DNA of 64,000 bases from Dolichospermum flos-aquae CCAP 1403/13F (lineage in GTDB: Bacteria; Cyanobacteriota; Cyanobacteriia; Cyanobacteriales; Nostocaceae). A program made the translations under genes and the position numbers. Below are positions 44,366 through 53,474 of this stretch, in pieces; position 1 is the stretch's first letter, and each line of letters starts with the position of its first letter. Location: positions 806,001-870,000 of the forward strand of contig NZ_CP051206.1 of NCBI RefSeq assembly GCF_012516395.1, given 5' to 3'. Below the pieces are notes generated by a model. That model saw nothing but the letters and a program-made list of their open reading frames with translations. It was not told the origin of the DNA and did not search any database.

Positions 44366-45094
44366 TTAAACTGCGAAATTATCACCTAAATAATATTGTC
44401 GTACCAAGGGGTTATTGTAGAGTTCATCAGCATTACCAAAAGCGAGAATTTGTCCTTCGCGCATGATGTAAGCCCGATCTGTAATGGCCAGGGTTTCGCG
44501 GACATTATGATCTGTAATTAAAATGCCCATACCGCGATCGCGTAATTGGCTGACAATCTCCTGAATTTCAGATACAGCAATGGGATCAACTCCAGCAAAA
44601 GGTTCATCTAAAAACAGAAATTTCGGTCCCTCTCTACCTGCGGCTAAAGCTCTTGCTAATTCTGTGCGTCGTCGTTCCCCACCAGAAAGTTGAATACCTT
44701 TGCTAAGAGCTACCTTTTCTAAGCGAAATTCCTGCAATAAAGTATGTAGTCGTTGTCTCCATTCCCTCCTGGGAACTTGAGTTTGCTCAAATACTAGGAG
44801 AATATTATCTTGCACTGAAAGATGACGAAATACACTTGGTTCTTGAGCTAAATAACCAATACCCAATCTAGCCCTTTTGTGCATAGGAAAATTAGTAATA
44901 TCAAAATTATCTAACCAAACTTTGCCATGATTGGGTTTTTCTAAACCTGTAGCAATATAAAATGTTGTCGTTTTCCCAGCCCCATTGGGACCTAGTAAAC
45001 CGACAATTTCACCCTGGCTAACGGAAAGATTCACGCGATTCACAATTAATCGTTTACCGTAAGATTTGTGAATATTCTCTAAAACAATTTTCAC
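44366..45094 (-). CDS. lptB: LPS export ABC transporter ATP-binding protein
   Basis: A 242-residue ABC ATPase of the LptB type. Walker A GPNGAGKTT, Q-loop YLAQEPSVF, signature LSGGERRRTELA, Walker B FLFLDEPFAGVDP, H-loop ITDHNVRET. It powers extraction of lipopolysaccharide from the inner membrane with the LptF/G permease encoded 45 bases downstream. The lptA-like gene is 27 bases upstream, so the three are probably one operon. Confidence 0.94.
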   Translation of the reverse strand: MKIVLENIHKSYGKRLIVNRVNLSVSQGEIVGLLGPNGAGKTTTFYIATGLEKPNHGKVWLDNFDITNFPMHKRARLGIGYLAQEPSVFRHLSVQDNILLVFEQTQVPRREWRQRLHTLLQEFRLEKVALSKGIQLSGGERRRTELARALAAGREGPKFLFLDEPFAGVDPIAVSEIQEIVSQLRDRGMGILITDHNVRETLAITDRAYIMREGQILAFGNADELYNNPLVRQYYLGDNFAV

Positions 45095-45121
45095 TATGAG
45101 GTTTTATCTAGGTTGTAGATA

Positions 45122-45616
45122 CTAATTAGAACGTTTTAGGGCTGGAGTTTTTGGTGCCGGTTTAGTAGTTTGTCTACTGGGATTGGCATCCTCCACCATA
45201 TATGTAGATTCTACCTGACGATTAGATTGGGGTAAGGCGATAAATTTACCTTCATCAATTAAATAAGTGACTTTTTCCGCGCGAATACTATTGCTACCTT
45301 GTTGCAAAATGTAAACATTCCCACTGAAATCAATCCGTTTTTCTTTACTAAAATATTGAGCTTGAGCAGATGTGGCTTGAATTTGACGAGCCGGATACAC
45401 CATTTGCACATTACCACGGGCAGTAATTACTTGGGTTTTCGCGTCATATTCTTGAGTATCAGAGCGGATAGTCAGGGGACGATTCCCCCCAGATTGGGCT
45501 GTAGCTGGTGGCAATTGGGTAGGCAATCCTACTACACCTAAAAGGGAAATTGGCAGTACCAAGGCCAATCCTAAACGGCGGATCTGTGATTTTAGCAATT
45601 GATAAGGAGGTATCAT
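45122..45616 (-). CDS. LptA/OstA-like LPS transport protein
   Basis: A 164-residue exported protein. The signal peptide runs through LGLALVLPISLLGVVGLPTQ and likely ends near PPATAQS. The mature part is an OstA/LptA-like beta-jellyroll (LTIRSDTQEYDAKTQVITARGNVQMVY, then KRIDFSGNVYILQQ). A Pro/Lys-rich tail follows (KPAPKTPALKRSN). It bridges the periplasm in the lipopolysaccharide export machine. It is first in the operon with lptB and the permease gene. Confidence 0.88.
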   Translation of the reverse strand: MIPPYQLLKSQIRRLGLALVLPISLLGVVGLPTQLPPATAQSGGNRPLTIRSDTQEYDAKTQVITARGNVQMVYPARQIQATSAQAQYFSKEKRIDFSGNVYILQQGSNSIRAEKVTYLIDEGKFIALPQSNRQVESTYMVEDANPSRQTTKPAPKTPALKRSN

Positions 45617-45623
45617 AGTAATT

Positions 45624-45656
45624 AGGGAACGGGGAACGGGGAACGGGGAACAGGGA
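45624..45656. repeat. 7-bp tandem repeat (GGGGAAC)
   Basis: About four units of GGGGAAC in a row just upstream of the lptA-like gene. A simple slippage-prone repeat in the leader, so copy number may differ between strains. Confidence 0.75.
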
Positions 45657-45810
45657 GATAAAAATCAAATATGAGTCCTATAGCAAAAATGGACGGTTTT
45701 TTAAACTTTAAGTTTCGCTTCCAGAACCTTTGCTCACAACTGGCAAAAATTTGTTAATTGTTACCGAATTATCAAGTCTGACACATCCACCAAAAATTAA
45801 GCAAATAAAT

Positions 45811-45857
45811 CCCACAAATCATCAAAATCCCACAAATCATCAAAATCCCATAAATCA
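45811..45857. repeat. 18-bp tandem repeat at the DUF309 stop
   Basis: Units CCCACAAATCATCAAAAT at 45811-45828 and 45829-45846 are identical; a partial third unit (CCCATAAATCA) ends on the DUF309 stop codon. Confidence 0.85.
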
Positions 45858-46247
45858 TAGTTTAGACAGGGAAATACTGGGTAAAAGTCGAGCTTGATTT
45901 TCAGCCAATTTATTATTTGCCATTGGTTGTAGACTTTCTTGTTGTAGAGTCTTTAACAAATCCACACTTTCAGTAAATAATTCTTCCACATTAATACCGC
46001 CGTAGCTGGGTAGATAACGGCGAAGACGATTGCTACCTTCTCCTAAAAGAATCATTGCTCCTCTTAAATTATGATTACCCAGATGATACAGTCCCACGGC
46101 AATTTGGAGAATACCTTGATAAAAAGTTTTATCTGGTTCGATACTATCAATCCAGAGTGCTTCAAGAATGTCATGACAAGCATAGAACTGTCCAGCATTG
46201 AACTGTTCTACACCTTGCCAAAACTCTTCAGACATGGTTTCGTTCAT
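45855..46247 (-). CDS. DUF309 domain-containing protein
   Basis: A 130-residue DUF309 protein, all-helical, with the family core EQFNAGQFYACHDILEALW and YQGILQIAVGLYHLGNHN, and a tail after GSNRLRRYLPSY. The family function is unknown. Its ATG overlaps the ftrC stop by four bases (ATGA), so the two are translationally coupled. Confidence 0.88.
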   Translation of the reverse strand: MNETMSEEFWQGVEQFNAGQFYACHDILEALWIDSIEPDKTFYQGILQIAVGLYHLGNHNLRGAMILLGEGSNRLRRYLPSYGGINVEELFTESVDLLKTLQQESLQPMANNKLAENQARLLPSISLSKL

Positions 46248-46609
46248 CCCATAGTATCCCGAACTTCTTTGATAGTCTCCATAGAGATTTCTTGTTTGTC
46301 GCCGGAAAACTCATTATCAGAGGTAAGAAATAGCATACAGTGACATTCTTTGCGTTCGCGCATGGGGACGCAAGGACAATTCCAAAAAGCGGCATTAACT
46401 TCGGCTTCCTTATCTTCGTAGTGACGACAAGGGCATAAAGGCGCACCGAGTTCATCTTTATGCTTGGCTAGTCCTTCGATCACAACTGCGGTAACAGAAG
46501 GTTCAGAACAGAAGTATGTTCCCGTCCGTTTGGCATATTGTTCGGAAAAATGCCGCATTGCTTCTAGGCTTTTATCGCTGGATTGTGAATTCACTTCTGA
46601 TGTCACCAT
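46244..46609 (-). CDS. ftrC: Ferredoxin-thioredoxin reductase, catalytic chain
   Basis: A 121-residue catalytic subunit. The conserved Cys motifs are LCPCRHYE, FWNCPCVPM and ECHCML, which hold the [4Fe-4S] cluster and the active disulfide. It passes electrons from photosynthetic ferredoxin to thioredoxin, giving light control of enzymes. The variable chain (ftrV) is not in the window. DUF309 is coupled downstream. Confidence 0.96.
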   Translation of the reverse strand: MVTSEVNSQSSDKSLEAMRHFSEQYAKRTGTYFCSEPSVTAVVIEGLAKHKDELGAPLCPCRHYEDKEAEVNAAFWNCPCVPMRERKECHCMLFLTSDNEFSGDKQEISMETIKEVRDTMG

Positions 46610-46659
46610 GGGCTGTGCTGTTGATAAATTTTAATGTTTCATTGCATTGTACATCAGGC

Positions 46660-47835
46660 TCAGTGTGAGAAATCGCCTGAAAATAAATTAAGAGCTTTTT
46701 GCAATTGGGGTTGTAGCTCTTGTTCGGTTTGGATAATGATACCGGGATATTCCCGATTAATGACAGTTTCTGCTGCTGAATCTGAATTTTGCCAGAGTAC
46801 CCAACGACTACCCAGGGGTAAGGTGGATGTGGTAAAGGAGTTTTGTGTCAGCCAAATTAGGGGACAGTTATCCGGTGGTAAGCTGTTTTTTTCGATAGGG
46901 TTGGTGGCTGCTAAGGTTTCCAAAACTGCGATATTGCCTGTAATTAAACCTGTAGCTGATGTCCATAATTGTACTTGCAGTTGTTGCTGTTGGGCATAAA
47001 AATACAAGGAAGCAGCGGTAATTACGGCTTGTTCAAATAATTCTTGTTGCCACTGAAAGGAACTATCTATGGCAATAATAATTTCTTGTCCCCCGGTAAT
47101 TACTTCTAATTCCCGCACTCGTAATTCTCCATAACGGGCGCTTGTCCGCCAATGAATTAATCGGGTAGGATCACCTATACGATAGGGACGCAGCGATCGC
47201 ACTAATCCCGTTGTTGCCATTTGTAAAGGGTTACCACGAGGATCTCCCCGTTGGCTGTCATCTTGTCCGATTTCATCAATTAAAGGGCAGGTAGTCAGGG
47301 GTAAGACGGTGGGATAAACAATTGCCCTAGCTTCACACTGACGGGGACGACGACACCAAAACAAACCCCAAGGCGCACCCGTAGCTAATTCTACCGTATG
47401 CCAGCGGTAAAGGCCTCGCTGTTGGGTAGGGTGATAATATACCCAGCGATAACTATCCTGTGGTGGAATAGATTCAATACTTTGCTGGACTGGCTGACCA
47501 AAAATAAATGGGAGAATGTCTCTAACTTGTAATAAAGTCGCCGATTGTTTTCTCTGATTGTGAATTTCTATCTCAATTTTTAGGTCATCACCTGCGGTTA
47601 CTGGTTCAATGGGACGACGTTTGACAATTATACCCGCAAGCGATCGCGGTGCAACAAAACCGGATACACCCAAAAGAGCAAAACTGACTCCACTAATCAC
47701 ATACAGCCAGCCAGCCATGGTATTAATCCCTGCACCCAAATAACACACAGAAATTCCCGCCAATACCCAACCACCATAAGCAGGTGCAGCAGCATGGGTT
47801 TCCAGCCAATTATTGATTTTTTTGGTAATTTTCAT
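46660..47835 (-). CDS. DUF58 domain-containing protein
   Basis: A 391-residue protein. Two hydrophobic segments lie near the N-terminus (about 20-62). A beta-rich region follows, then the DUF58 core (about 205-255: LRPYRIGDPTRLIHWRTSARYGELRVRELE). Next comes a von Willebrand-A-like part starting IIIAIDSSFQW. DUF58 proteins usually occur next to a MoxR ATPase and a transglutaminase, but those are not seen here. Function unknown. Confidence 0.88.
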   Translation of the reverse strand: MKITKKINNWLETHAAAPAYGGWVLAGISVCYLGAGINTMAGWLYVISGVSFALLGVSGFVAPRSLAGIIVKRRPIEPVTAGDDLKIEIEIHNQRKQSATLLQVRDILPFIFGQPVQQSIESIPPQDSYRWVYYHPTQQRGLYRWHTVELATGAPWGLFWCRRPRQCEARAIVYPTVLPLTTCPLIDEIGQDDSQRGDPRGNPLQMATTGLVRSLRPYRIGDPTRLIHWRTSARYGELRVRELEVITGGQEIIIAIDSSFQWQQELFEQAVITAASLYFYAQQQQLQVQLWTSATGLITGNIAVLETLAATNPIEKNSLPPDNCPLIWLTQNSFTTSTLPLGSRWVLWQNSDSAAETVINREYPGIIIQTEQELQPQLQKALNLFSGDFSH

Positions 47836-47965
47836 CTTTCTTTTTTAGCTTAATTTGGGAAAGAGGGAACAGGCAAAAGAGCATGAATTTGTTGAATAAT
47901 GATTGATAATTACTATATCTAAAAGTTCCCTTTCATCCATTACCACTGACAACTGACAACTGTAC

Positions 47966-48030
47966 GGGCGAAGCATTTAGAGAACTATTTTTGGCAATGA
48001 CCGATAATTTATCTTCCAAATGCTTCGCCC
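47966..48030. repeat. 65-bp inverted-repeat element, copy 2
   Basis: Nearly identical to 27565-27630. Arms GGGCGAAGCATTTAG and CAAATGCTTCGCCC. It sits 26 bases before the mtnA start, between ACTGACAACTGACAAC and CTAACAACTAACAACTAAC strings. Confidence 0.8.
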
Positions 48031-48055
48031 CTACTAACAACTAACAACTAACAAT

Positions 48056-49099
48056 ATGGTTTATCCCGTTATTTGGCGCAATAATTCAGTATCACTCATT
48101 GATCAAACTCGCTTACCTAATGAATATACAGTGGTGGAGATTCACCGCAGTAAAGATATGGCACAAGCCATTACAACCATGATTGTGAGAGGTGCGCCGG
48201 CGATAGGAGTGGCTGCGGCCTATGGAATGTATTTAGGTGCAAGGGAAATTGAAACAAGCGATATCCAAGAGTTTTTGACTAAATTGGAAACAGTCGCTAA
48301 TTTGTTGCGTTCTACCCGTCCCACTGCGGTAAATTTGTTTTGGGCCATTGGCAGAATGATGAAAACGGCTTATGAAACCGTGGGAACAGTCGCCGAAATT
48401 CAACAAACTCTTTTAGAAACTGCCCAAAAGATCAATGCCGAAGATCTACAAACCTGTCAAGCTATAGGTGATCATGGTTTGGCAGCATTACCGCAAACCC
48501 CAGACCAACTAATTATACTCACTCATTGCAACGCTGGGGCATTAGCCACTGCCGGTTATGGGACAGCATTAGGTGTAGTCCGTTCTGCGTGGAAAGAAGG
48601 GCGTTTAGCCAGGGTATTTGCTGACGAAACCCGTCCCCGATTACAAGGTGCAAAACTCACCGCGTGGGAATGTGTCCAAGAAGGCATTCCAGTGACAGTA
48701 ATTACCGATAATATGGCTGCCCACTGCATGAAACAAGGTTTAATTGATGCTGTAGTTGTGGGTGCTGATAGAATTGCTGCTAATGGTGACACTGCCAATA
48801 AAATCGGAACTTATAGTTTAGCTATTGTCGCCAAAGCTCATAATATTCCTTTCTTTGTCGCTGCACCTTTATCTACAGTAGATTTTGAATTAATTGATGG
48901 TAGTCAAATTCCCATTGAAGAACGTCACCCAAGGGAAATATATCAAATAGGTGAAACTGTTCTCACACCTCCAGGAGTGGAATTTTATAACCCGGCTTTT
49001 GATGTCACACCTGCGGATTTAATTACCGCCATTATTACTGAAAATGGGGCTTTTCTGCCAGGTGATTTATTAAAGGGTGAACTACCCAAACTGACCTGA
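48056..49099 (+). CDS. mtnA: S-methyl-5-thioribose-1-phosphate isomerase
   Basis: A 347-residue MtnA of the methionine salvage pathway, converting methylthioribose-1-phosphate to the ribulose form. Motifs: [32 protein letters not shown] (active-site Cys), [14 protein letters not shown], and [12 protein letters not shown] with the catalytic Asp. Full length. The start lies directly after the 65-bp element and TAACAAC strings, which may affect its leader. Confidence 0.95.
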   Translation: MVYPVIWRNNSVSLIDQTRLPNEYTVVEIHRSKDMAQAITTMIVRGAPAIGVAAAYGMYLGAREIETSDIQEFLTKLETVANLLRSTRPTAVNLFWAIGRMMKTAYETVGTVAEIQQTLLETAQKINAEDLQTCQAIGDHGLAALPQTPDQLIILTHCNAGALATAGYGTALGVVRSAWKEGRLARVFADETRPRLQGAKLTAWECVQEGIPVTVITDNMAAHCMKQGLIDAVVVGADRIAANGDTANKIGTYSLAIVAKAHNIPFFVAAPLSTVDFELIDGSQIPIEERHPREIYQIGETVLTPPGVEFYNPAFDVTPADLITAIITENGAFLPGDLLKGELPKLT

Positions 49100-49254
49100 C
49101 GGTACAGTGTGGGCTTCCTGTCCAACAAATGCGTCGGGTTGCGCTGTCGCTTAACCCGACCTACAAAAAATGGACAAGGTATTGTAAAATATACCAAAAA
49201 ACCTCACGCCCAAAGACAAAAACACTCTTTGCGCCAGCGTGAGACATTATCTTA

Positions 49255-50232
49255 TTACAACCACCGAGCCGCATCTTTAGCGTGGTAAGTCAAAATCAAA
49301 TCAGCACCAGCCCGTTTAAAACCAGTCAAGGTTTCCATAACAACGCGCTGCTCATCAACCCAACCATTTAAAGCCGCAGCCTTCACCATGGCATACTCAC
49401 CAGAGACATTGTAAGCCGCCACAGGTAAATTAGTAGCTTCCTTGACGCGCCAAATAATATCCATATATGCCAAAGCTGGTTTGACCATGAGCATATCAGC
49501 ACCTTCAGCAATATCCAACTCAATTTCTTTCAGTGCTTCCCTAGCGTTACCGGGGTCCATTTGGTAAGTGCGTCTATCCCCGAATTGTGGTGTTGAGTCC
49601 GCTGCATCTCTAAATGGCCCATAATAAGCCGAAGCATATTTAGCAGCATAGGACATAATGGGAATATCTTCAAATCCCGCCTCATCCAAACCTGCGCGAA
49701 TAGCTTGCACAAAACCATCCATCATCCCCGAAGGTGCGATAATATCTGCACCAGCTTGAGCTTGAGAAACTGCGGTTTTCTTTAATAATTCCAAAGTTGG
49801 ATCATTTAAAACCCTTCCAGTTAAATCACCAACTTGTAAATAACCACAATGACCATGACTTGTATATTCACATAAACAAGTATCAGCCATAACAATTAAA
49901 TCAGGAACAGCATTTTTAACTGCGGTTGCTGCTTTTTGAACAATACCACAATCATGCCACGCCCCGGTAGCATCTATGTCTTTATCTGCCGGAATTCCAA
50001 ATAAGATAATTGCCGGAATTCCTAAATCATAAACTTCCTTAGCTTCTTCAACAATCTTATCTACTGAAAGTTGATAAACACCGGGCATAGATTTGACTTC
50101 CTTGGCAATACCTTCTCCTGGTACTGCAAACAATGGATAAATCAAATCGTTAGTAGTTAAAACGGTTTCACGTACCATCCGACGCAATTGGGTATGGCTA
50201 CGCAGACGACGAGGGCGATGTATAGGAAACAT
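49255..50232 (-). CDS. hemB: Delta-aminolevulinic acid dehydratase (porphobilinogen synthase)
   Basis: A 325-residue HemB, which joins two 5-aminolevulinate molecules on the way to heme and chlorophyll. Schiff-base lysines are in MSYAAKYAS and [10 protein letters not shown]. The Cys motif [15 protein letters not shown] indicates a zinc-type metal site. I start at ATG 50232 ([11 protein letters not shown]), which fits the family; an in-frame extension to 50259 adds nine residues and is unlikely. The 281-base gap upstream holds no recognised RNA. Confidence 0.95.
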   Translation of the reverse strand: MFPIHRPRRLRSHTQLRRMVRETVLTTNDLIYPLFAVPGEGIAKEVKSMPGVYQLSVDKIVEEAKEVYDLGIPAIILFGIPADKDIDATGAWHDCGIVQKAATAVKNAVPDLIVMADTCLCEYTSHGHCGYLQVGDLTGRVLNDPTLELLKKTAVSQAQAGADIIAPSGMMDGFVQAIRAGLDEAGFEDIPIMSYAAKYASAYYGPFRDAADSTPQFGDRRTYQMDPGNAREALKEIELDIAEGADMLMVKPALAYMDIIWRVKEATNLPVAAYNVSGEYAMVKAAALNGWVDEQRVVMETLTGFKRAGADLILTYHAKDAARWL

Positions 50233-50513
50233 AAATTTTGTGCAGACAAAATAATACAATGGACATAGAATAAAGCGTCACAAAAGCAAGTTTTTAACTT
50301 GCTCTATTCAGACAAACTACAAGCAGTGCGTAACTGTCTTTTGCCCTACTGTTGATGAAGCTGTGGGGCAATTTTATATTTTACAACTTGATAGACATTT
50401 GCTTATAACAAATTTGCAAAAAACAATCTTAAAAAATCATGGAATTAATTTTGGTAAGTTGTTTAATCAAAAGTCTATGATTAATTAACCTACCATATCT
50501 TTCCTGATATGAG

Positions 50514-50873
50514 CTAAAAAACTCGAAAAATAAACGGATAACGGCAAGGTTGATTAGGATCACTAAAAACGCCAATTAGCGCCCAAATTGTCAATCCCCA
50601 GTGGAGGATATAACCTAAACCTGCGAGTGGAAACAAGATGAATAATGGTAAAATCAACCAACCAAACAGAAAAAACAATGCTCCCAGAATTGCTCCATAT
50701 AACCAAACGTTAAAATGGAAATTGATAGATTCTTTGGCATTCTCTTTGACAACAGGATCATCTGATACAAATAGTATGGCTATGGGTAAGCCAACGGAGA
50801 CAATTGTGGTACTAAAAAAAATTGCCCCATGACACAATGCTGATAATAATTTACGTTTATCGCTGTCGTACAT
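50514..50873 (-). CDS. DUF4870 (Tic20-like) membrane protein
   Basis: A 119-residue membrane protein with three or four hydrophobic segments. The family pattern is LSALCHGAIFFSTTIVSVGLP, then KENAKESINFHFNVWLY and a C-terminal hydrophobic hairpin. DUF4870/Tic20-like proteins are common in cyanobacteria; function is not known. It follows the Fur-family gene by 35 bases on the same strand and could be cotranscribed. Confidence 0.85.
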   Translation of the reverse strand: MYDSDKRKLLSALCHGAIFFSTTIVSVGLPIAILFVSDDPVVKENAKESINFHFNVWLYGAILGALFFLFGWLILPLFILFPLAGLGYILHWGLTIWALIGVFSDPNQPCRYPFIFRVF

Positions 50874-50908
50874 TGTCTACTCCTATGCAATTTTAGTTAA
50901 CTATTATA

Positions 50909-51334
50909 TCAAACATGGGCGCTGCAAACATCGCACACTCCCTCAACTGTCACTTCATACCGTTCCACTTTTAACCCCTGTCGCAATTGACTGACATCAA
51001 TATCGGGGAAAGTATTCCAGTTGATATCTTCAATTGCACCACAGCAGTTACAGCGAAAATGATGGTGGGGGGCAACGTTAGCATCATAACGGGAGACACC
51101 TTCCTCTAATAGCACTTCTCGCACCAAACCCACCTCTCGCAGTGCCTGAAGTGCCGCATATACGGTTGCCTGAGAAGAAGTGGGTGCTTCATGATTCAAG
51201 TCTCTCATAATTTGATCAACCGTCGGGTGATCTCGTCTGGCTAATAGATTGGCATAAACGCCAAATCGCTGGGGTGTGACTCGCAACCCTCTAGTTTTCA
51301 AGGTTTTGACAATATCATTAGCTTTTTGCTGCAT
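50909..51334 (-). CDS. perR: Fur-family peroxide regulator (PerR/FurC type)
   Basis: A 141-residue Fur-family repressor. The winged helix covers about 1-80 (TPQRFGVYANLLAR, SSQATVYAALQAL). The metal-binding part has PHHHFRCNCCG and the C-terminal CDVCSAHV, so both CXXC pairs of the structural zinc are present. A type II peroxiredoxin gene is divergent from it across 214 bases; that pairing is known for PerR in Synechocystis, so a peroxide-sensing role is inferred over iron or zinc sensing. The 21-bp palindrome between the genes is a candidate operator. Confidence 0.87.
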   Translation of the reverse strand: MQQKANDIVKTLKTRGLRVTPQRFGVYANLLARRDHPTVDQIMRDLNHEAPTSSQATVYAALQALREVGLVREVLLEEGVSRYDANVAPHHHFRCNCCGAIEDINWNTFPDIDVSQLRQGLKVERYEVTVEGVCDVCSAHV

Positions 51335-51452
51335 AGGATTTACTTAGCTATATAAAAATATAATCTCTTATTATAACGTTCATTTTTTAAGAACTAATAT
51401 TTTTTAATAAATACATTATAAAATAAGTATTTATGACTATTGACTAATTCCT

Positions 51453-51473
51453 AAATCAGAATTATTCTGATTT
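51453..51473. promoter_or_regulatory. Perfect palindrome between perR and the peroxiredoxin gene
   Basis: AAATCAGAA-TTA-TTCTGATTT: 9-base arms with a 3-base spacer, 76 bases before the peroxiredoxin start. Symmetry and place fit a repressor operator. It does not match the classic Fur/PerR box closely, so another regulator is possible. The nearby ATTATAAAATAAGTATTTAT is an alternative site. Confidence 0.5.
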
Positions 51474-51548
51474 ATGAGATAAGCTACTGATGCCCTAAGC
51501 AAAAGCAGCAACACGAGTTAAAATCTTCCATCTAAAAAAGAGGTATTT

Positions 51549-52121
51549 ATGACTGCTATTACTCACGTTCCAAATGTAGTATTCAAGACTCGTGTGCGGG
51601 ATGAATCTATCGGTGGACCAAATCCTTACACTTGGAAAGATGTCACCACACAAGAAATTTTTGCCGGTAAGAAAGTAGTATTATTTGCGCTTCCTGGTGC
51701 TTTCACTCCTACCTGTTCTTCTACTCATTTGCCTCGCTATGAAGAACTGTTTGAGGAATTCAAAGCGCAAGGTGTTGATCAAATCATTTGTTTGTCAGTT
51801 AATGACGCATTTGTAATGTTCCAATGGGGCAAACAACAAGGCGCTAAAAATGTTTTCTTGTTACCAGATGGTAGTGGAGAATTTAGCCGCAAAATGGGAA
51901 TGTTAGTTGATAAATCTAACATCGGTTTTGGAATGCGTTCTTGGCGTTATGCAATGGTTGTTAATAACGGCGAAATTGAAAAAATGTTCATTGAACCAGG
52001 TTTTGAAGATAACTGTGGTAGTGATCCTTTTGAAGTATCTGATGCTGATACCGTTCTTGCTTACCTCAAAGGTGTAGAACGTCCTGCTGCGGTTGCACCT
52101 CGGTTAGCATTTGTTGGTTAA
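51549..52121 (+). CDS. Peroxiredoxin, Prx5/type II
   Basis: A 190-residue peroxiredoxin of the Prx5 group, which reduces hydrogen peroxide and organic hydroperoxides. The peroxidatic Cys is Cys56 in [12 protein letters not shown]. Other Cys residues (ICLSVND, DNCGSD) may resolve it. The C-terminal ~25 residues are an extension beyond the basic fold. It is divergent from the PerR/FurC-type repressor and likely induced by peroxide. Confidence 0.92.
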   Translation: MTAITHVPNVVFKTRVRDESIGGPNPYTWKDVTTQEIFAGKKVVLFALPGAFTPTCSSTHLPRYEELFEEFKAQGVDQIICLSVNDAFVMFQWGKQQGAKNVFLLPDGSGEFSRKMGMLVDKSNIGFGMRSWRYAMVVNNGEIEKMFIEPGFEDNCGSDPFEVSDADTVLAYLKGVERPAAVAPRLAFVG

Positions 52122-52187
52122 TTACTAAAGCTAGAAAGAAACTTCCACCTTTTGATAGAGGTAGATAGTTTTTAATTCATCTAAAAG

Positions 52188-52350
52188 GATGTTTGAAAAG
52201 TGGTATTCCGTAATTTTCATCACATTGCTACCCCCCTTTCCCCTTGTAAAGGGGGGAAACAATAAAAATCCAGTTCCCTCCCCTTTACAAGGGGAGGGTT
52301 AGGGTGGGGTAAAAAATAGTTGATACATCAACCATAACTTTTCAAACACC
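52188..52350. mobile_element. Palindromic MITE-like element after the peroxiredoxin gene
   Basis: Outer arms GTTTGAAAAGT (52191) and ACTTTTCAAAC (52337) enclose two mutually complementary C/G-rich hairpin arms (CCCCTTGTAAAGGGG and CCCCTTTACAAGGGG). It has no coding capacity. It separates the gene from its terminator. With that terminator it fills most of the 424-base gap before the peptide genes. Confidence 0.75.
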
Positions 52351-52358
52351 CTCTAAGG

Positions 52359-52398
52359 CAAGGGAAGTTACTTTTATGAAACTTCCTTTGCTTTTTTT
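52359..52398 (+). terminator. Rho-independent terminator, peroxiredoxin gene
   Basis: Stem CAAGGGAAGTT / AACTTCCTTTG with a 10-base loop, followed by CTTTTTTTG. Good match to an intrinsic terminator; it isolates the downstream peptide locus from the peroxiredoxin transcript. Confidence 0.75.
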
Positions 52399-52545
52399 GT
52401 TTCCATAGACAAAATACCCTTAATTCTGTCTAATAAATTAGTTTCAAATCATTTATTTTGTCAGATACTATTCCAGAATATAAGAGCAGGATAAATTTAT
52501 AGCCTGATTCCATATAAATGGAGTATTCAAGGAGGTGAATCAACA

Positions 52546-52797
52546 ATGAGAATTACAATTTCTGAATTAGAACTTAGGCTTGCAGAACCGATTCTGGATC
52601 AACTAACACCTTGGGAAATGAAGACTCTTAAAGGTGGTTACGTGATGAGAAAAGACAGAAGAAATCCGCCAACAACCAATATAACCAATACAACTGATCT
52701 TTCAACAGTATTCAAAGAACTAGACAGTAGTATGGAAAGGTGGAAAATCAGCCTCAAAGATACAACAGATAGTCTAAGAAGCAAATTCGATTTTTAA
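52546..52797 (+). CDS. Putative RiPP precursor peptide A (GG leader, no Cys)
   Basis: An 83-residue small protein with a perfect AAGGAGGT ribosome site 10 bases upstream. The start MRITISELE resembles the starts of the other two peptides. Residues 1-31 look like a leader ending LKGG (PWEMKTLKGG). The presumed core is rich in Thr, Ser and Asn (PPTTNITNTTDLSTV), ends in an amphipathic, charged helix, and has no Cys. It is separated from peptide B by a terminator. It is tied to the locus by leader similarity and position; it is less like B and C than they are to each other, so it may have another role. Confidence 0.62.
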   Translation: MRITISELELRLAEPILDQLTPWEMKTLKGGYVMRKDRRNPPTTNITNTTDLSTVFKELDSSMERWKISLKDTTDSLRSKFDF

Positions 52798-52909
52798 TAT
52801 CTGCTGTGAAAAAATTCAATATTTTACTTATTTTCGTGTGTTTTCAGATTTATTAACCTGAAGATACGCGATTTTTTATGGAGTTAATTCCATAGTTTGC
52901 AGTTTTTAT

Positions 52910-52942
52910 AAAAGACAGAATTCAGATATTTGTGTCTTTTTT
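52910..52942 (+). terminator. Terminator between peptides A and B
   Basis: Stem AAAAGACA / TGTCTTTT with a 15-base loop and a following T-run. A smaller palindrome (TATGGAGTTAATTCCATA) lies just upstream. It suggests that peptide A is transcribed separately. Confidence 0.6.
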
Positions 52943-53067
52943 ACTAGGTTCAAAGCCTTGATTTTTCTATTTTTTATGAATAAAAATAGGAGTAACGGTT
53001 AAGGAAACACCAACTTAACCGACTCACAAATTCTAACTTACAAAAACAAATCTTCTTGGAGGAAATT

Positions 53068-53319
53068 ATGGCAACTATTACCCTTTCTCAACTAAATACA
53101 ACTGGTTCTGAATTATTTGCAGATTCTGAAAGCTATCTTAATGAATTGAATGATGCAGCTTCTGTATCAATCAATGGTGGTGGTGGTGATTTCAGCGGTT
53201 TTAGTGCTTATGGTGACTTTGGTGTTAAATATCTAGAATTCTTAGTTGATGGCTATGCGATTGCTAGTATTAAGCATATCGCTAAATCCTTCAGCAATGA
53301 TTCTCACTACGGATACTAA
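53068..53319 (+). CDS. Putative RiPP precursor peptide B (GG leader, no Cys)
   Basis: An 83-residue peptide starting at ATG 53068, preceded by GGAGGA; an in-frame TTG four codons earlier lies in that site and is rejected. The leader MATITLSQL...SESYLNELNDAASVSINGG has the double-Gly pattern of cyanobacterial exported peptides. The core, from about residue 41, contains GVKYLEFLVDGYAI (52-65) and six Ser, and no Cys. Residues 52-75 align without gaps to residues 44-67 of peptide C with 12 of 24 identical. Likely substrate of the kinase/HopA1 pair downstream. Confidence 0.7.
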   Translation: MATITLSQLNTTGSELFADSESYLNELNDAASVSINGGGGDFSGFSAYGDFGVKYLEFLVDGYAIASIKHIAKSFSNDSHYGY

Positions 53320-53325
53320 TTACTT

Positions 53326-53430
53326 GGCTTTGTAGTTAACTACAAAGCCGATATAACTATCCAGGAGTAAAAGTAAAAACTAATCTATGTTACTTACATG
53401 AGATTGATTACTAATAATCCTGGATAGTTA
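53326..53430 (+). promoter_or_regulatory. Structured intergenic RNA between peptides B and C
   Basis: Two elements: a perfect 24-base palindrome GGCTTTGTAGTTAACTACAAAGCC (53326-53349, two 12-base arms), then a long-range stem with perfect 13-base arms (53354-53366 TAACTATCCAGGA and 53418-53430 TCCTGGATAGTTA) around a foldable loop. No T-run follows. It may limit read-through or set the ratio of peptide B to the genes after it. Confidence 0.6.
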
Positions 53431-53474
53431 ATAAAATTGCATCCACAAAAATCGAATCTTTCTAGAGGTAAGAA

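Noticed and set aside
46634..46999. Cys-rich open frame opposite the DUF58 gene
   Set aside because: It is fully antisense to the well-supported DUF58 gene, has no ribosome site, and its Cys codons follow from the sense codons.
50233..50259. Longer N-terminus for HemB
   Set aside because: The nine extra residues (MYYFVCTKF) are unlike the family, and the ATG at 50232 gives the usual start.
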